Shown one piece after another: positions 44,091 to 53,518 of a stretch of DNA of 64,000 nucleotides. The number at the start of each line of letters is the position of its first letter. Position 1 is the stretch's first letter. This stretch comes from Desulfoscipio sp. XC116. Its GTDB lineage: Bacteria; Bacillota; Desulfotomaculia; Desulfotomaculales; Desulfallaceae. The DNA lies in assembly GCF_039851975.1 (NCBI RefSeq), contig NZ_CP156660.1, positions 2,671,035 through 2,735,034 of the forward strand. The letters are read 5' to 3'. Below the pieces are notes generated by a model. It was given only the letters and a program-made list of their open reading frames with translations, did no database searches and was not told where the DNA came from. Both the position numbers and the translations under genes were made by a program.

Positions 44091-44777
44091 TTAAGGACGA
44101 TAGTAACCTTTTACTATTCTTGGAGCCATTGTTTTAATCAATATAGCCCCCATGACAAAACCACCTATGTGGGCCCAGTAAGCCACAGTATTGGCGGCTC
44201 CACCCAAAGAGGCTACGCCGTTAAACAGCTGCAAAACGAACCAAAGGGCAATGAAAACCACCGCAGGTATTTCCATTAAAGTAAAAATAATCAAAATAGG
44301 CACCAGGGCCAGTATGCGCGAGCGAGGAAAAGCAATAATATATGCGCCCAGCACTCCGGCTACCGCACCACTGGCTCCGACCACGGGAACAGTGGAGACA
44401 GGATTGCTGATAATATGTGCCAAACCGCCTACAACCCCGACTGCTAAATAGAACAAAAGATATTTTAAGTGTCCTAAACGATCCTCAATATTATCGCCAA
44501 ATACCCAAAGGAATAACATATTACCGATAACATGCAGCCACCCGCCATGAATAAACATGGAAGTTACAAAGCTAACCAACACCGGTGTCAGGGGGGCTCC
44601 GGTGAAAACGGTATTCAGTACTTCGGCAGGTACCAGACCAAACGCATAGAAAGCTTGATTCAACCGGTACGGCTCAATAGTTACCTCCCGAAGATAAACA
44701 AGCAAGTTTAAAACTATAATAGTTATGTTTACTATAGGAAATGTCCTAGACTTGACGCTGTCCCTGAGCGGAATCAA
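44091..44777 (-). CDS. Rhomboid-family intramembrane serine protease
   Basis: 228 residues, six helices. Loop 1 and helix 2 show SMFIHGGWLHVIGNMLFLWV, nucleophile Ser in VVGASGAVAGVLG, and catalytic His in AYWAHIGGFVMG. Complete Ser-His dyad, so probably active. Cleaves membrane proteins within the bilayer; substrate unknown. Confidence 0.92.
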   Translation of the reverse strand: MIPLRDSVKSRTFPIVNITIIVLNLLVYLREVTIEPYRLNQAFYAFGLVPAEVLNTVFTGAPLTPVLVSFVTSMFIHGGWLHVIGNMLFLWVFGDNIEDRLGHLKYLLFYLAVGVVGGLAHIISNPVSTVPVVGASGAVAGVLGAYIIAFPRSRILALVPILIIFTLMEIPAVVFIALWFVLQLFNGVASLGGAANTVAYWAHIGGFVMGAILIKTMAPRIVKGYYRP

Positions 44778-45018
44778 TTACCCCTCTCCTCTCTGCAAGA
44801 GCAAATCATCTTTATTATAGAATAATATACTATTTAGCCACATTTTGCGCACTATTTTAAATATGTTTTTTACAGCCAACTAAAATTTGCGACCCAATTA
44901 ATGACCACCGAAATTAATATTTATAACCTTGTTTTTTCATGAGCATTGTTATTGTTTACATTAGTTGTCTATTTTCATGTATCTTTTATAAATCATAGGT
45001 CTGTCAAATAAAAAACAA
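44778..45018. other. AT-rich intergenic region upstream of rhomboid gene
   Basis: Part of a 400-bp gap between rhomboid and hisG. This half has no recognised gene or RNA motif; the other half holds the hisG terminator and repeat copy 3. Confidence 0.3.
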
Positions 45019-45044
45019 AAAAGGAGGTATTTTACCCTCCTTTT
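45019..45044 (-). terminator. Intrinsic terminator downstream of hisG
   Basis: AAAAGGAGG/CCTCCTTTT stem with 8-nt loop; minus-strand T-rich tail TTTTTTGTTTTTT. Confidence 0.75.
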
Positions 45045-45103
45045 CAATAGTCAAAACGTCTGTCCCCAAAACTCGGTTAACTTACTTTCATATGTTCCGC
45101 AGC

Positions 45104-45165
45104 TCCCATCGCAAGCGCAGCGAAGCAATACCAGACTCCGAAGCAGGTCCCCAAAGAAGCATTTC
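45104..45165 (-). repeat. Dispersed repeat, partial copy 3 (GCGAAGCGA family)
   Basis: Minus strand reads CTTTGGGGACCTGCTTCGGA then TTGCTTCGCTGCGCTTGCGA, the right half of copies 1 and 2. Lies in the 3' spacer of hisG. Confidence 0.6.
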
Positions 45166-45181
45166 AGCTTAAGGGTTCAGC

Positions 45182-46057
45182 TTACGGGATTACTTTGTTC
45201 AGCGGATACTCAATGATATCCTGGGCGCCTCCCCGGCGCAGCGCCGGAATAAGATCGCGCACCTGCTGCTCATCCAACACGGCCTCCAAGGCGACCCAAT
45301 CACTGTTAATCAACTGCGATACCGTGGGGTGTTTCATGGCCGGCAATATATCCAGTATATCGTCCAGCTTATCCTTGGGCAGGTTCATTTTTAAGCCTAC
45401 TTTGGAGTCGGCACGTAACGCACCCAACAACAGCACAGCCAGGTTTTGCAGTTTTTCCCTTTTAAAGGGGTCGTCCCAAGCCTTATGGTTGGCATGCAGC
45501 CGGGTTGTAGACACCAAAATAGTATCTATCACCGTAAGCTTATTGGCCCGCAATGAACTGCCCGTTTCGGTAATATCAACAATGGCGTCCACCAGATGCG
45601 GTACCTTGACCTCCGTGGCTCCATAACTAAATTCAACAGAGGCGCTGACACCGTTTTTCACCAGGTAATTGCGGGTCAACCGCACCAACTCGGTGGCTAC
45701 GCGCTTGCCTTCAAGATCTTTCACCGTCTTTATGCCGCTGTTTTCCGCCACGGCCATCACCACCCGGATAGGGTTGGTAGTCTGTTTGGAATAAGCCAGA
45801 TCAGCCACTTCCACCACATCGGCCTCGTTTTCTAAAATCCAGTCCAGTCCGCTTAATCCGGCATCTAATACCCCCTCATTCACATAGCGGGGTATTTCTT
45901 GAGCACGCATTAAAATAACTTCAATTTCAGGATCATCTATAGATGGGTAATAAGAGCGGCTGCGCACAGAAATATGAAACCCCGCCCTCTTAAACAGCTG
46001 AAATGTGGACTCCTGCAAGCTTCCTTTAGGCAGTCCCAGACGCAATTTGGCGCTCAT
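45182..46057 (-). CDS. hisG: ATP phosphoribosyltransferase, long form
   Basis: 291 residues, first enzyme of histidine synthesis. Opening [24 protein letters not shown]-binding region [17 protein letters not shown], and a C-terminal regulatory domain ([20 protein letters not shown]), so it is the HisG-long type that works without HisZ. Unusually it stands alone, away from other his genes. Confidence 0.93.
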   Translation of the reverse strand: MSAKLRLGLPKGSLQESTFQLFKRAGFHISVRSRSYYPSIDDPEIEVILMRAQEIPRYVNEGVLDAGLSGLDWILENEADVVEVADLAYSKQTTNPIRVVMAVAENSGIKTVKDLEGKRVATELVRLTRNYLVKNGVSASVEFSYGATEVKVPHLVDAIVDITETGSSLRANKLTVIDTILVSTTRLHANHKAWDDPFKREKLQNLAVLLLGALRADSKVGLKMNLPKDKLDDILDILPAMKHPTVSQLINSDWVALEAVLDEQQVRDLIPALRRGGAQDIIEYPLNKVIP

Positions 46058-46362
46058 AACAGTTCAAACCTCCTACTTTATCTCGTTATCTATTTAGCAT
46101 ATTAAAGCAACTTAAGATAGTATATACCTGGCTGAAAAAACTGTCAAGACGTTTAAAAAGCTATTTTATTTTAAATAATTACAGACATCCGTGCCGCTTG
46201 CAGGGACATCATCAGAGGACGAAAATCGGCTTAGCCCGTCATGCGAAAAACAAAGCGACGCGACAATCCCATGTTGGGATAGACTAATTGGTTGTTATGA
46301 ACTAAAATAAAACAAAGAATACGAACATTATTCCGTTATATAATTTAAAGGGAGTGGATAAA
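46058..46362. other. Intergenic region with dispersed repeat type 2
   Basis: Divergent spacer between hisG and a small plus-strand gene. It contains a 62-bp sequence (46181-46242: AGACATCCGTGCCGCTTGCA ... GGCTTAGCCCGTCAT) with a clear copy at 57231-57294. Nothing else recognised. Confidence 0.55.
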
Positions 46363-46578
46363 ATGCCCTCAAACGAATACCAGCTTTCCATTGTCACCCA
46401 AACTAAAAACCATATATTTTTCAATTTTTTTGTCAATGGTTCCTTGGCTAATACGGAGGGCTATATATGCATGTCAATCAATGACTTTGACCGTTTATTC
46501 AAGGATTTGTTCCGTTCTTCCAAAGGCCGTTGCACTAAAAACTACAGCACCAACCCACCGGTACAGTTTTTTAGCTGA
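46363..46578 (+). CDS. Small hypothetical protein
   Basis: 71 residues, ATG after AAAGGGAGTGGATAAA. MPSNEYQLSIVTQTKNHIFF, NFFVNGSLANTEGYICMSIN. Compact beta-rich sequence without transmembrane or signal segment; family not recognised. Precedes the LCP-like gene by 80 nt. Confidence 0.55.
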   Translation: MPSNEYQLSIVTQTKNHIFFNFFVNGSLANTEGYICMSINDFDRLFKDLFRSSKGRCTKNYSTNPPVQFFS

Positions 46579-46657
46579 TTCATATAAGCATAAAATACGT
46601 AAACGATGAGCATATATATCTCAACAGCCATTATTTTACGGCAAAGGAGATTATTAT

Positions 46658-47383
46658 TTGCGGCTCATCAAAACCTTAATAATGATGCTGTTTGTGCTGC
46701 TGAGCCTTAATATAAGCAAGCCGACCAGTGCCCTGGCCATACATAACGATACCAATACGCCGGAAAGTACGATTATTTTTTGGACCGACGCTGCCAGGCT
46801 TAAGGCGGTAAACCTAACTTTTACGCCCAACCGGAACGGTCCCATCGGCATTGTTTCCGTACCGGTATATACGTGGCTGCTCGGCGAGCAACAGGCAATA
46901 ACAGTTAGTGAGTATTACTTAAAACACGGGCCGGTAAAGCTTATTCAGCAGCTGGAAGCACTGTTTGGCAACACCATCGGTACTTATATAATTATCGACC
47001 AAAAAGCACTGGTTAATGTCAGCCGGGTTATCGGTCCCATTAATATGGCCGATCAACATACAACTTTAATGGACGTGTTCGAGGGTAAATATGTGGATGG
47101 CCCGGTCAACCTGCAGATTGAAATCAGGCAGTTGGCCGATGCCATGTTGACACCGGCCGTGTTAATTAGAATACCAAAAGCTATTTGGGTGTTCAGTAAG
47201 GAAGTTGACAGCAACATCAGCCCTCGGCATCTAGCTTCATTTTACCGGGTAATTCGCAACCGCGGGTCTGATGTATTAAGAAAGAAAGCCGTCCCGGGTC
47301 AGGACTATATGATCGGTAACCGCAAGTATCGCCGGGTAGCCCCGGATATGTGGCAGCAGACGATTAGGGAAGTAACTTCATAA
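46658..47383 (+). CDS. Secreted LytR-CpsA-Psr-like protein
   Basis: 241 residues, TTG start eight bases after AAAGGAG. Signal peptide (LIMMLFVLLSLNISKPTSAL). The body follows the LCP plan: LKAVNLTFTPNRNGPIGIVS, VPVYTWL, LIQQLEALFGNTIGTYIIID and ALVNVSRVIGPINM. The usual arginines that bind polyprenyl phosphate are not obvious, so it may be a divergent or inactive member. Role in cell envelope is inference. Confidence 0.55.
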   Translation: MRLIKTLIMMLFVLLSLNISKPTSALAIHNDTNTPESTIIFWTDAARLKAVNLTFTPNRNGPIGIVSVPVYTWLLGEQQAITVSEYYLKHGPVKLIQQLEALFGNTIGTYIIIDQKALVNVSRVIGPINMADQHTTLMDVFEGKYVDGPVNLQIEIRQLADAMLTPAVLIRIPKAIWVFSKEVDSNISPRHLASFYRVIRNRGSDVLRKKAVPGQDYMIGNRKYRRVAPDMWQQTIREVTS

Positions 47384-47417
47384 CTTCATAACTTCATGAT
47401 AAATCGCAAATACCAAA

Positions 47418-47456
47418 GGGGTAGATCCAGCCCTTCTATAATAGCTAATCTACCCC
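47418..47456 (+). terminator. Probable terminator of LCP-like gene
   Basis: GGGGTAGAT/ATCTACCCC stem with 21-nt loop, followed by CTTATTAAATT (weak T-run). Confidence 0.55.
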
Positions 47457-47564
47457 CTTATTAAATTACATGCAGATAATTAATTCTACAACGCAAATCG
47501 TTTTCAGTACATCCACTTCGCTTGCCCACTTAACTCCAAAATAGTTAAGAGAACCGGAAAAATA

Positions 47565-50051
47565 TTATTTAACCACAATATTCACCAATTTACCGGGCAC
47601 CGGTATCACTTTAACCACCTTTTTATCACCGATCAGTTCCCGTACTTTTTCCTGCTGCATAACCATTTCACGCATAGCGTCGGGCTTAATACCGGCAGGC
47701 ACCAGCATGCGTTCACGCACCTTGCCGTTAATCTGCACCACAATAGTAATTTCATCTTCTATAACAGCTTCAGGATCATATTGTGGCCAGGGCCGGGCAT
47801 GAATACTGCCTTCATGTCCGGTTAAGCTCCATAACTCCTCAGTGATATGGGGAGCAAAGGGAGCCAGTAGCAACAGCAAAGTTTCCACCGCCTCGCGCAA
47901 AACCCCGGTATCACGATCGCATTCGGACACCTCCCGGTACTGGTACATGGCGTTTACCAGTTCCATGATGGCACTCACCGCGGTATTAAAATTAAACCGG
48001 TTACCCACATCCTCCGATACCTTTTTAATAGCCAGATGCGTCATCCGGAGCATGTCTTTGTTAACTCCCACAAGATTAGTACCCTTGTCCCGGGCTGCGC
48101 CTTTAGCCAGCACATCGCTTAAGGGTGCAACCAAACGCCACACCCGATTTAAGAAACGGTAACAGCCCTCAACTCCCTGGTCGCTCCACTCTAAATCACG
48201 CTCGGGGGGAGAAGCAAACAAAATAAACAGCCGGGCCGTGTCGGCGCCATATGCGGCCACGATATCCTCCGGACTTACCACGTTGCCCTTGGACTTGCTC
48301 ATCTTGGTCCCGTCTTTGAGTACCATGCCCTGAGTAAGCAGATTGGTAAACGGTTCATCATTATCAACCAATTTCAGGTCATAAAGCACCTTGGTGAAAA
48401 ATCGGCTGTACAACAAATGCAAAATAGCATGCTCCACACCACCGATGTACTGATCCACCGGCAGCCACCGCCTTACATTGTCAGGATCCCAGGCATTGGC
48501 ATCATCCCGGGGACTGGTGTAGCGGTAATAATACCAGGAAGAACACATAAAAGTATCCATGGTGTCGGTTTCCCGGCGAGCCGGGCCGCCGCAAGCAGGA
48601 CATGTGGTATTAACAAAGTCCGCATGCTCCTCCAGCGGAGAACGGCCGGTAGGCTTAAAGGCCACATCCATGGGCAGCATGACAGGCAAATCCTTATCGG
48701 GTACCGGCACCACACCGCACTTAGCGCAATAAATAATAGGAATAGGCGCACCCCAGTAACGCTGACGGGAAATAAGCCAGTCCCGCAGCCGATAGTTAAT
48801 TCGGCCGTCACCCAGTCCTTGTTCCTGCAAATATTTTATCACAGCGGTGATGCCCCGCCGGTTCGGTGTACCGTTAAACGGCCCGGAATTGACCATTAAC
48901 CCTTCGCCGTCGTAAGCTTCTGTCATCACGGCAGCATCCAGCGTAACTCCTTCGGGCTGGATGACCACCCGGATGGGCAGGTTATACTTGCGGGCAAACT
49001 CAAAGTCCCGCTGGTCGTGGGCCGGCACCCCCATAACAGCACCGGTGCCGTATTCCAACAGCACGTAATTGGCCACCAAAACAGGCACTTTTTCTCCGTT
49101 TGCCGGATTAATGCAGTAAGCACCGGTCAGCAAGCCGATTTTTTCAGCATCGGTGGAAGTACGGGCCAGTTCACTTAAATTACGCACGTTTTGTACGAAT
49201 TCTCTGATTTTCCCGGCCTGGGGTTTACCTTCAATTAATTTTTCCACCAATGGATGCTCCGGTGCCAGTACCATATAAGTAACACCATAGATAGTATCCG
49301 GACGGGTAGTGAAAACAGTAATGGTTTCATCGGCGCCATCGATTTGAAATTTAATCTCGGCCCCTTCACTGCGCCCAATCCAATTTTCCTGCATAATTTT
49401 AACTTTATCCGGCCAGCCGCCCAATTTTTTCAGATCAGCCAGCAAACGGTCGGCATAGCTGGTAATCTTAAAAAACCACTGCTCCAGTTCCCTTTTCTCC
49501 ACAACGCTGGAACAACGCTCGCAAGCACCTTCTTTAACCTGCTCGTTGGCCAGCACCGTAGCGCAGGAGGGACACCAGTTCACGGCGGATTTCTTTTTAT
49601 AGGCCAGCCCATGGTGATAAAGCTGCAAAAACAGCCATTGTGTCCACTTATAATAACCGGGATGGCAAGTAGCCACCTCCCGGTTCCAGTCGTAACTGAT
49701 ACCCAACTGCTTAAGCTGGGCCCGCATGGAGTCAATATTATCCTTGGTCCACTGGGCCGGGTGCAGTGCTCCATGCTTTATGGCCGCGTTCTCCGCCGGC
49801 AAACCGAAAGCGTCCCACCCCATGGGGTGCAGCACATTAAAGCCTTGCATCGTTTTAAACCTGGCCACCACGTCACCAATGGAATAATTACGCACATGGC
49901 CCATGTGCAGTTTTCCCGAAGGGTAGGGAAACATCTCCAGACAGTAGTACTGGGGTTTATCGCCAAAGTCGGGCACGGCATACATATTCTGCTCCGCCCA
50001 TTTTTGCTGCCACTTTGTTTCTATTTCCTTAAATTCATAGCGGTCCTTCAT
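47565..50051 (-). CDS. leuS: Leucyl-tRNA synthetase
   Basis: 828 residues from ATG 50051 (GGGAGG six bases upstream; a further in-frame start at 50084 is unlikely). HIGH motif [15 protein letters not shown], zinc site CPSC...CERC, CP1 editing domain with [14 protein letters not shown] in [12 protein letters not shown]-terminal domain ending VNIVVK. A weak promoter (TTGAGT-N17-TTATAT) exists just upstream, but the leucine-type T-box leader is placed before the acyl-CoA ligase gene, 1.8 kb upstream. Confidence 0.97.
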   Translation of the reverse strand: MKDRYEFKEIETKWQQKWAEQNMYAVPDFGDKPQYYCLEMFPYPSGKLHMGHVRNYSIGDVVARFKTMQGFNVLHPMGWDAFGLPAENAAIKHGALHPAQWTKDNIDSMRAQLKQLGISYDWNREVATCHPGYYKWTQWLFLQLYHHGLAYKKKSAVNWCPSCATVLANEQVKEGACERCSSVVEKRELEQWFFKITSYADRLLADLKKLGGWPDKVKIMQENWIGRSEGAEIKFQIDGADETITVFTTRPDTIYGVTYMVLAPEHPLVEKLIEGKPQAGKIREFVQNVRNLSELARTSTDAEKIGLLTGAYCINPANGEKVPVLVANYVLLEYGTGAVMGVPAHDQRDFEFARKYNLPIRVVIQPEGVTLDAAVMTEAYDGEGLMVNSGPFNGTPNRRGITAVIKYLQEQGLGDGRINYRLRDWLISRQRYWGAPIPIIYCAKCGVVPVPDKDLPVMLPMDVAFKPTGRSPLEEHADFVNTTCPACGGPARRETDTMDTFMCSSWYYYRYTSPRDDANAWDPDNVRRWLPVDQYIGGVEHAILHLLYSRFFTKVLYDLKLVDNDEPFTNLLTQGMVLKDGTKMSKSKGNVVSPEDIVAAYGADTARLFILFASPPERDLEWSDQGVEGCYRFLNRVWRLVAPLSDVLAKGAARDKGTNLVGVNKDMLRMTHLAIKKVSEDVGNRFNFNTAVSAIMELVNAMYQYREVSECDRDTGVLREAVETLLLLLAPFAPHITEELWSLTGHEGSIHARPWPQYDPEAVIEDEITIVVQINGKVRERMLVPAGIKPDAMREMVMQQEKVRELIGDKKVVKVIPVPGKLVNIVVK

Positions 50052-50162
50052 TGGTTCCTCCCGTATGTTGTAACTGTTTCGCAACGTGCAGATATAATTC
50101 TATAGCACAACCCAACTCAAATATTATCATATTATGTCTTTTTATAAAAGTTAGGTCTGATA

Positions 50163-51827
50163 TTAAGCCGGATTAGCCGCATTTTCGTAGCGAGACAGCT
50201 CCTTGATGCCTATTTCCCTCAATTTAAACTTCTGCACCTTACCGTTGGCGGTAGTTGGGTAACCGTTAACAAAGTGAATATGGGACGGTATCTTATAACG
50301 GGCAATCTTGCCGGAACAATACTTTTTAATGTCTTCAGCGCTCATAGTGACCTCTTCCTTTAACTGAATAAAGGCCATAACCTCTTCCCCGTATTTTTCA
50401 CTGGGCACACCCACCACTTGCACATCTTTAATCTGCGGGTGGGTGTATAAAAATTCCTCAATTTCACGGGGATAAATATTTTCGCCGCCCCGAATGATCA
50501 TGTCTTTAATCCTGCCGGTTATTCTAAGATAACCGTTTTCATCCATAATACCCAGGTCACCGGTATGCAGCCACCCCTTGTTATCAATGGCCGCGGCCGT
50601 GGCCTCGGGCATTTTGTAATATCCCTTCATAACATTGTAACCACGGGCGCAGATTTCACCCTGAGCCCCGAACGGCATTTCATCGCCGCTTTCCGGGTCG
50701 ACAATCTTTACTTCGACCCCTTCCAGCGCTTTACCCACCGTGGATACTCTTATTTCAAGCGGATCGTCGGTATGAGTCATGGTAATGCCGGGTGCCGCCT
50801 CGGTTTGGCCATAGGTAATTACTATTTCCCGCATCCCCATTTTCTCCACAACGGCCTTCATCACTTCAATAGGGCAGGGAGCCCCCGCCATAATACCGGT
50901 ACGTAAGGAAGACGTATTGTAAGGCTGTCTCTCGAGCACTTCCAACTCGGTAATAAACATGGTGGGCACCCCATGCAGCGCCGTACACCGCTCCTTTTCC
51001 ACCGCTTCCAGGACTTTCACGGGGTTGAATGCTTCTATCATGACCATAGTGGTCGCATGGGAAACACAGGCCAAAGTGCCCAACACACAACCAAAGCAGT
51101 GGAACAAAGGCACAGGAATGCACAGGCGGTCATCAGGACCAAAACTCATGCATTCACCAACACTATAGCCATTCCCTACCAGGTTATTATGAGTCAGCAT
51201 AACTCCCTTGGGAAAACCGGTAGTTCCCGAAGTATACTGCATATTAATAACATCGTCAGGGTCCAGAGATGATTGCCTGGCCATCAGTTCCTCGTCAGTA
51301 ATCCCCTCGCCCATGGCCAGCACATCCTGCCAGTCAAAAATGCCGGGCTGGCTTTCGTTACCAATGTATACCAGGTTTTTCAACTTCGGCAATCTTTTGC
51401 AATTCAAACGGCCAGGCATACTGTCCCGCAATTCCGGGCACAGTTCATATACCATATCAACGTAATTTGAATCTTTGATACCGCTGGAAAAAATTAAAGT
51501 GGTGGCATCGGATTGCCGGAGCAAGTATTCCAATTCAAACACTTTATAATTAGTATTTACCGACGTTAATATCGCTCCCATTTTGCCGCAGGCAAATTGA
51601 AGCACGACCCATTCCGGTATGTTGGCCGCCAAAAGAGCAACATGCTCACCCCTTTTGATACCCAGAGCCATCAATGATTTAGCCACCCGGTTGCATTGCT
51701 GCTGAAACTGCCGATATGTGTATCTGATACTGCTGTCCGGATAAACCACCGCTTCATTATGGGGGAACCTGCCCGCGGATAAATCCAGCAGTTCCCCAAT
51801 GGTAATTTGATTGTCAAGTTTCTTCAT
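50163..51827 (-). CDS. Acyl-CoA synthetase (AMP-forming), fatty-acid/medium-chain type
   Basis: 554 residues from ATG 51827 after AGAGGTGACGGC. AMP-binding P-loop MQYTSGTTGFPKGVMLTHNN, VITYGQTEAAPG, TGDLGIMDENGYLRITGR and catalytic Lys in TANGKVQKFKLRE. Activates a carboxylic acid to acyl-CoA; close to FadD/AcsA-like enzymes with unknown chain length. Its position between a T-box leader and leuS is unusual: rsfS-leuS is the usual order, so this gene appears to have been inserted under leucine control. Confidence 0.92.
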   Translation of the reverse strand: MKKLDNQITIGELLDLSAGRFPHNEAVVYPDSSIRYTYRQFQQQCNRVAKSLMALGIKRGEHVALLAANIPEWVVLQFACGKMGAILTSVNTNYKVFELEYLLRQSDATTLIFSSGIKDSNYVDMVYELCPELRDSMPGRLNCKRLPKLKNLVYIGNESQPGIFDWQDVLAMGEGITDEELMARQSSLDPDDVINMQYTSGTTGFPKGVMLTHNNLVGNGYSVGECMSFGPDDRLCIPVPLFHCFGCVLGTLACVSHATTMVMIEAFNPVKVLEAVEKERCTALHGVPTMFITELEVLERQPYNTSSLRTGIMAGAPCPIEVMKAVVEKMGMREIVITYGQTEAAPGITMTHTDDPLEIRVSTVGKALEGVEVKIVDPESGDEMPFGAQGEICARGYNVMKGYYKMPEATAAAIDNKGWLHTGDLGIMDENGYLRITGRIKDMIIRGGENIYPREIEEFLYTHPQIKDVQVVGVPSEKYGEEVMAFIQLKEEVTMSAEDIKKYCSGKIARYKIPSHIHFVNGYPTTANGKVQKFKLREIGIKELSRYENAANPA

Positions 51828-51870
51828 GCCGTCACCTCTAATCCTTTGTCTAGTTAACATGTTAAAGAGA

Positions 51871-52208
51871 AAAAATAAAATAAAAAACCCCTCTTCCCCA
51901 AAGGGACGAGAGGTTGATCTCGCGGTACCACCCTAATTGATAAAGTCTTTGGTGGAGATGAGGGGGATCGAACCCCTGACCTCCTGAATGCCATTCAGGC
52001 GCTCTCCCATCTGAGCTACATCCCCGTGACTTTAACCGCTTGGTATGTTAACGGCACATGCCGTCCCGGTATACTTATTTTTTCCACCGGGCAACTCCGG
52101 GGCGAGTTCATTCGCCTTACCCACCGCCTCACACCAACCGGCGGCTCTCTGCGGGATAAAACAGCGATATTACTATTCCCCTTCATTGTTATTTGCCATA
52201 TTAAACTG
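51871..52208 (-). promoter_or_regulatory. T-box leader (leucine-type specifier) interrupted by a tRNA gene
   Basis: Read on the minus strand: stem I region with GAAGGGGAATAGTAATATCG, CAGAGAGCCGCCGGTTGGTG, then the specifier loop GAACTCGCCCCGGAGTTG (52109-52092), where CTC follows GAA as in other T-boxes, i.e. leucine. At the other end is the T-box sequence AGGGTGGTACCGCG (51934-51921) and the terminator CCTCTCGTCCC...AAGAGGGG plus T-run (51916-51871). Between them lies a complete tRNA-Ala. TAAAGTC (52034-52028) and GACTTTA (51947-51941) pair perfectly around it. Confidence 0.9.
51950..52025 (-). tRNA. tRNA-Ala (anticodon GGC), inside the T-box leader
   Basis: 76 nt with encoded CCA. Acceptor GGGGATG/CATCTCC including the alanine identity pair G3-U70 and discriminator A. 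D arm GCTC/GAGC, anticodon stem CCTGA/TCAGG with loop ATGGCAT (anticodon GGC), T arm AGGGG-TTCGATC-CCCCT. All arms pair. Only two bases (AC and AA) separate each end from the 7-bp flanking helix. Confidence 0.97.
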
Positions 52209-52214
52209 AGCATA

Positions 52215-52243
52215 ATTATAAAAGAATTAACATATAAAGTCAA
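52215..52243 (-). promoter_or_regulatory. SigmaA promoter of the T-box/tRNA transcript
   Basis: TTGACT (52243-52238), 17-nt spacer, TATAAT (52220-52215): near-consensus. Starts just after the rsfS stop and predicts a 5' end near 52208, a few bases before stem I. Confidence 0.85.
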
Positions 52244-52254
52244 CGATAAAAATA

Positions 52255-52614
52255 TTACATACTTAACGGGGATTTTATTATCCGAGCGTCCCCCCATAAG
52301 TGCTCCAGATTATAAAAACGGCGTTGTTCCTCCTGAAAAACGTGTATTACCACTGAGCCGTAATCCAACAAAACCCATTGCGCCGTCTTGAACCCTTCCC
52401 TGCGTGGTTGACCGGCGCCGTGCTGCCGCAAGTGTTCTTCAACTGCATCGGCAATGGCCCGGGCATGCACCGGTGACCTGCTGCTGCAAATAATAAAGTA
52501 TTCAGCCACTACGGAAACACCGCCAATGTTTAACACGGTAATATCCATGGCCCTTTTCCCTTCCGCCGCTTCAACAGCCAACCGCACAAGAACATCAGGT
52601 TCATTTATCAACAA
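52255..52614 (-). CDS. rsfS: Ribosomal silencing factor RsfS
   Basis: 119 residues, TTG start after AGGGGGATTGC. Typical blocks: AVEAAEGKRAMDITVLNIGG, VAEYFIICSSRSPVHARAIA, WVLLDYGSVVIHVFQEEQRR, FYNLEHLWGDA. Binds L14 and blocks subunit joining under starvation. Preceded by yqeK as in most Firmicutes. Confidence 0.95.
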   Translation of the reverse strand: MLINEPDVLVRLAVEAAEGKRAMDITVLNIGGVSVVAEYFIICSSRSPVHARAIADAVEEHLRQHGAGQPRREGFKTAQWVLLDYGSVVIHVFQEEQRRFYNLEHLWGDARIIKSPLSM

Positions 52615-52781
52615 GCAATCCCCCTATAAGTTATTATATATTTAATTGATATTCGCCCGAGGTTTAAAAGTTCCTGCCTGGCGGCAAAACAATCATAACC
52701 GTATCTATTGTTCCGTATCGTTGCATGCTATTGCCAACCGTTTTGCAGTTGATCTACAGCTGATTTAATTGAATTTAAGTC

Positions 52782-53348
52782 TTACCCCATTTTAAGTCTT
52801 ATCCCATTGCGGGCCCGCACAGCCCTGGGATGAATTAAGTCACCATTGCGCACGGATAACATAATAGCAGCGTCAAAACAGCACAGTAAAGCCCGGTCCA
52901 GATTCCGCCGCGCGATTTCACGCAGTTCCCCCACCCCCGGAAAGCTACGGTCCGGTTCCACTTTATCCGCAACAAATACTATCTTATCCAGTAAAGTCAT
53001 CGTTTCATCACCCAATGTATGTAAAGCAATAGCTTGGAGCACAGCTTCGTCCCGCACGCTAAATTGGCGTTTAGCCAACAGTGCTCCCACTGAAGCGTGC
53101 AAAAGCACCGGCCTGGCCTCATCAATACTATCGACAGGCACACGGTTGTGGCGGGCTAAAGTCAGTAGTTCATCATTTGGCAGATCCCTCGCGCAATCAT
53201 GCAGCAAACCCGCCAATGCGGCCTTTTCACAGTCGGCACCGTACAGCTCGGCCAACCTGACCGCGGTATTGCTAACCTTCAATGAATGCCGAAGTCTTTT
53301 ATCACTAAGCATGCCCTTTAAACACTTCAAATAATACTTATATTGCAT
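52782..53348 (-). CDS. yqeK: HD-domain hydrolase YqeK (probable Ap4A hydrolase)
   Basis: 188 residues. HD motif HSLKVSNTAVRLAELYG, then AALAGLLHDCARDLP, IALHTLGDETMTLLDKIVFV and ADKVEPDR. Symmetric bis(5'-nucleosyl)-tetraphosphatase family. Upstream nadD, its usual partner, is not beside it: an oppositely oriented mscS gene follows instead. Confidence 0.93.
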   Translation of the reverse strand: MQYKYYLKCLKGMLSDKRLRHSLKVSNTAVRLAELYGADCEKAALAGLLHDCARDLPNDELLTLARHNRVPVDSIDEARPVLLHASVGALLAKRQFSVRDEAVLQAIALHTLGDETMTLLDKIVFVADKVEPDRSFPGVGELREIARRNLDRALLCCFDAAIMLSVRNGDLIHPRAVRARNGIRLKMG

Positions 53349-53518
53349 TTTTTTCCTCCATAAGATTTGCCGCAGCCTGATTTAAAACAAGATAACCGGG
53401 ATATGTACAGAAAGTCGAAGATAGCCATCAATAATATCATCTAACCAATGGGAAAGAGTCAAGCAATATGTTATAATAACCCGCAGCAAATAAAATAGCA
53501 ATATTGCGGGGGATTACT

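Noticed and set aside
47380-47400. CTTCATAA triplet repeat at the end of the LCP-like gene
   Set aside because: Only about three 8-9-nt units; too short to support a functional claim.
49254-50105. 283-codon plus-strand frame opposite leuS
   Set aside because: Antisense shadow of the leuS reading frame: no ribosome site, composition low in acidic residues and no recognisable domain.
51871-51934. The T-box 3' part as merely the terminator of the tRNA gene
   Set aside because: A clear stem I and specifier loop upstream of the tRNA (52190-52060) show that a whole leader surrounds it, not just a terminator.
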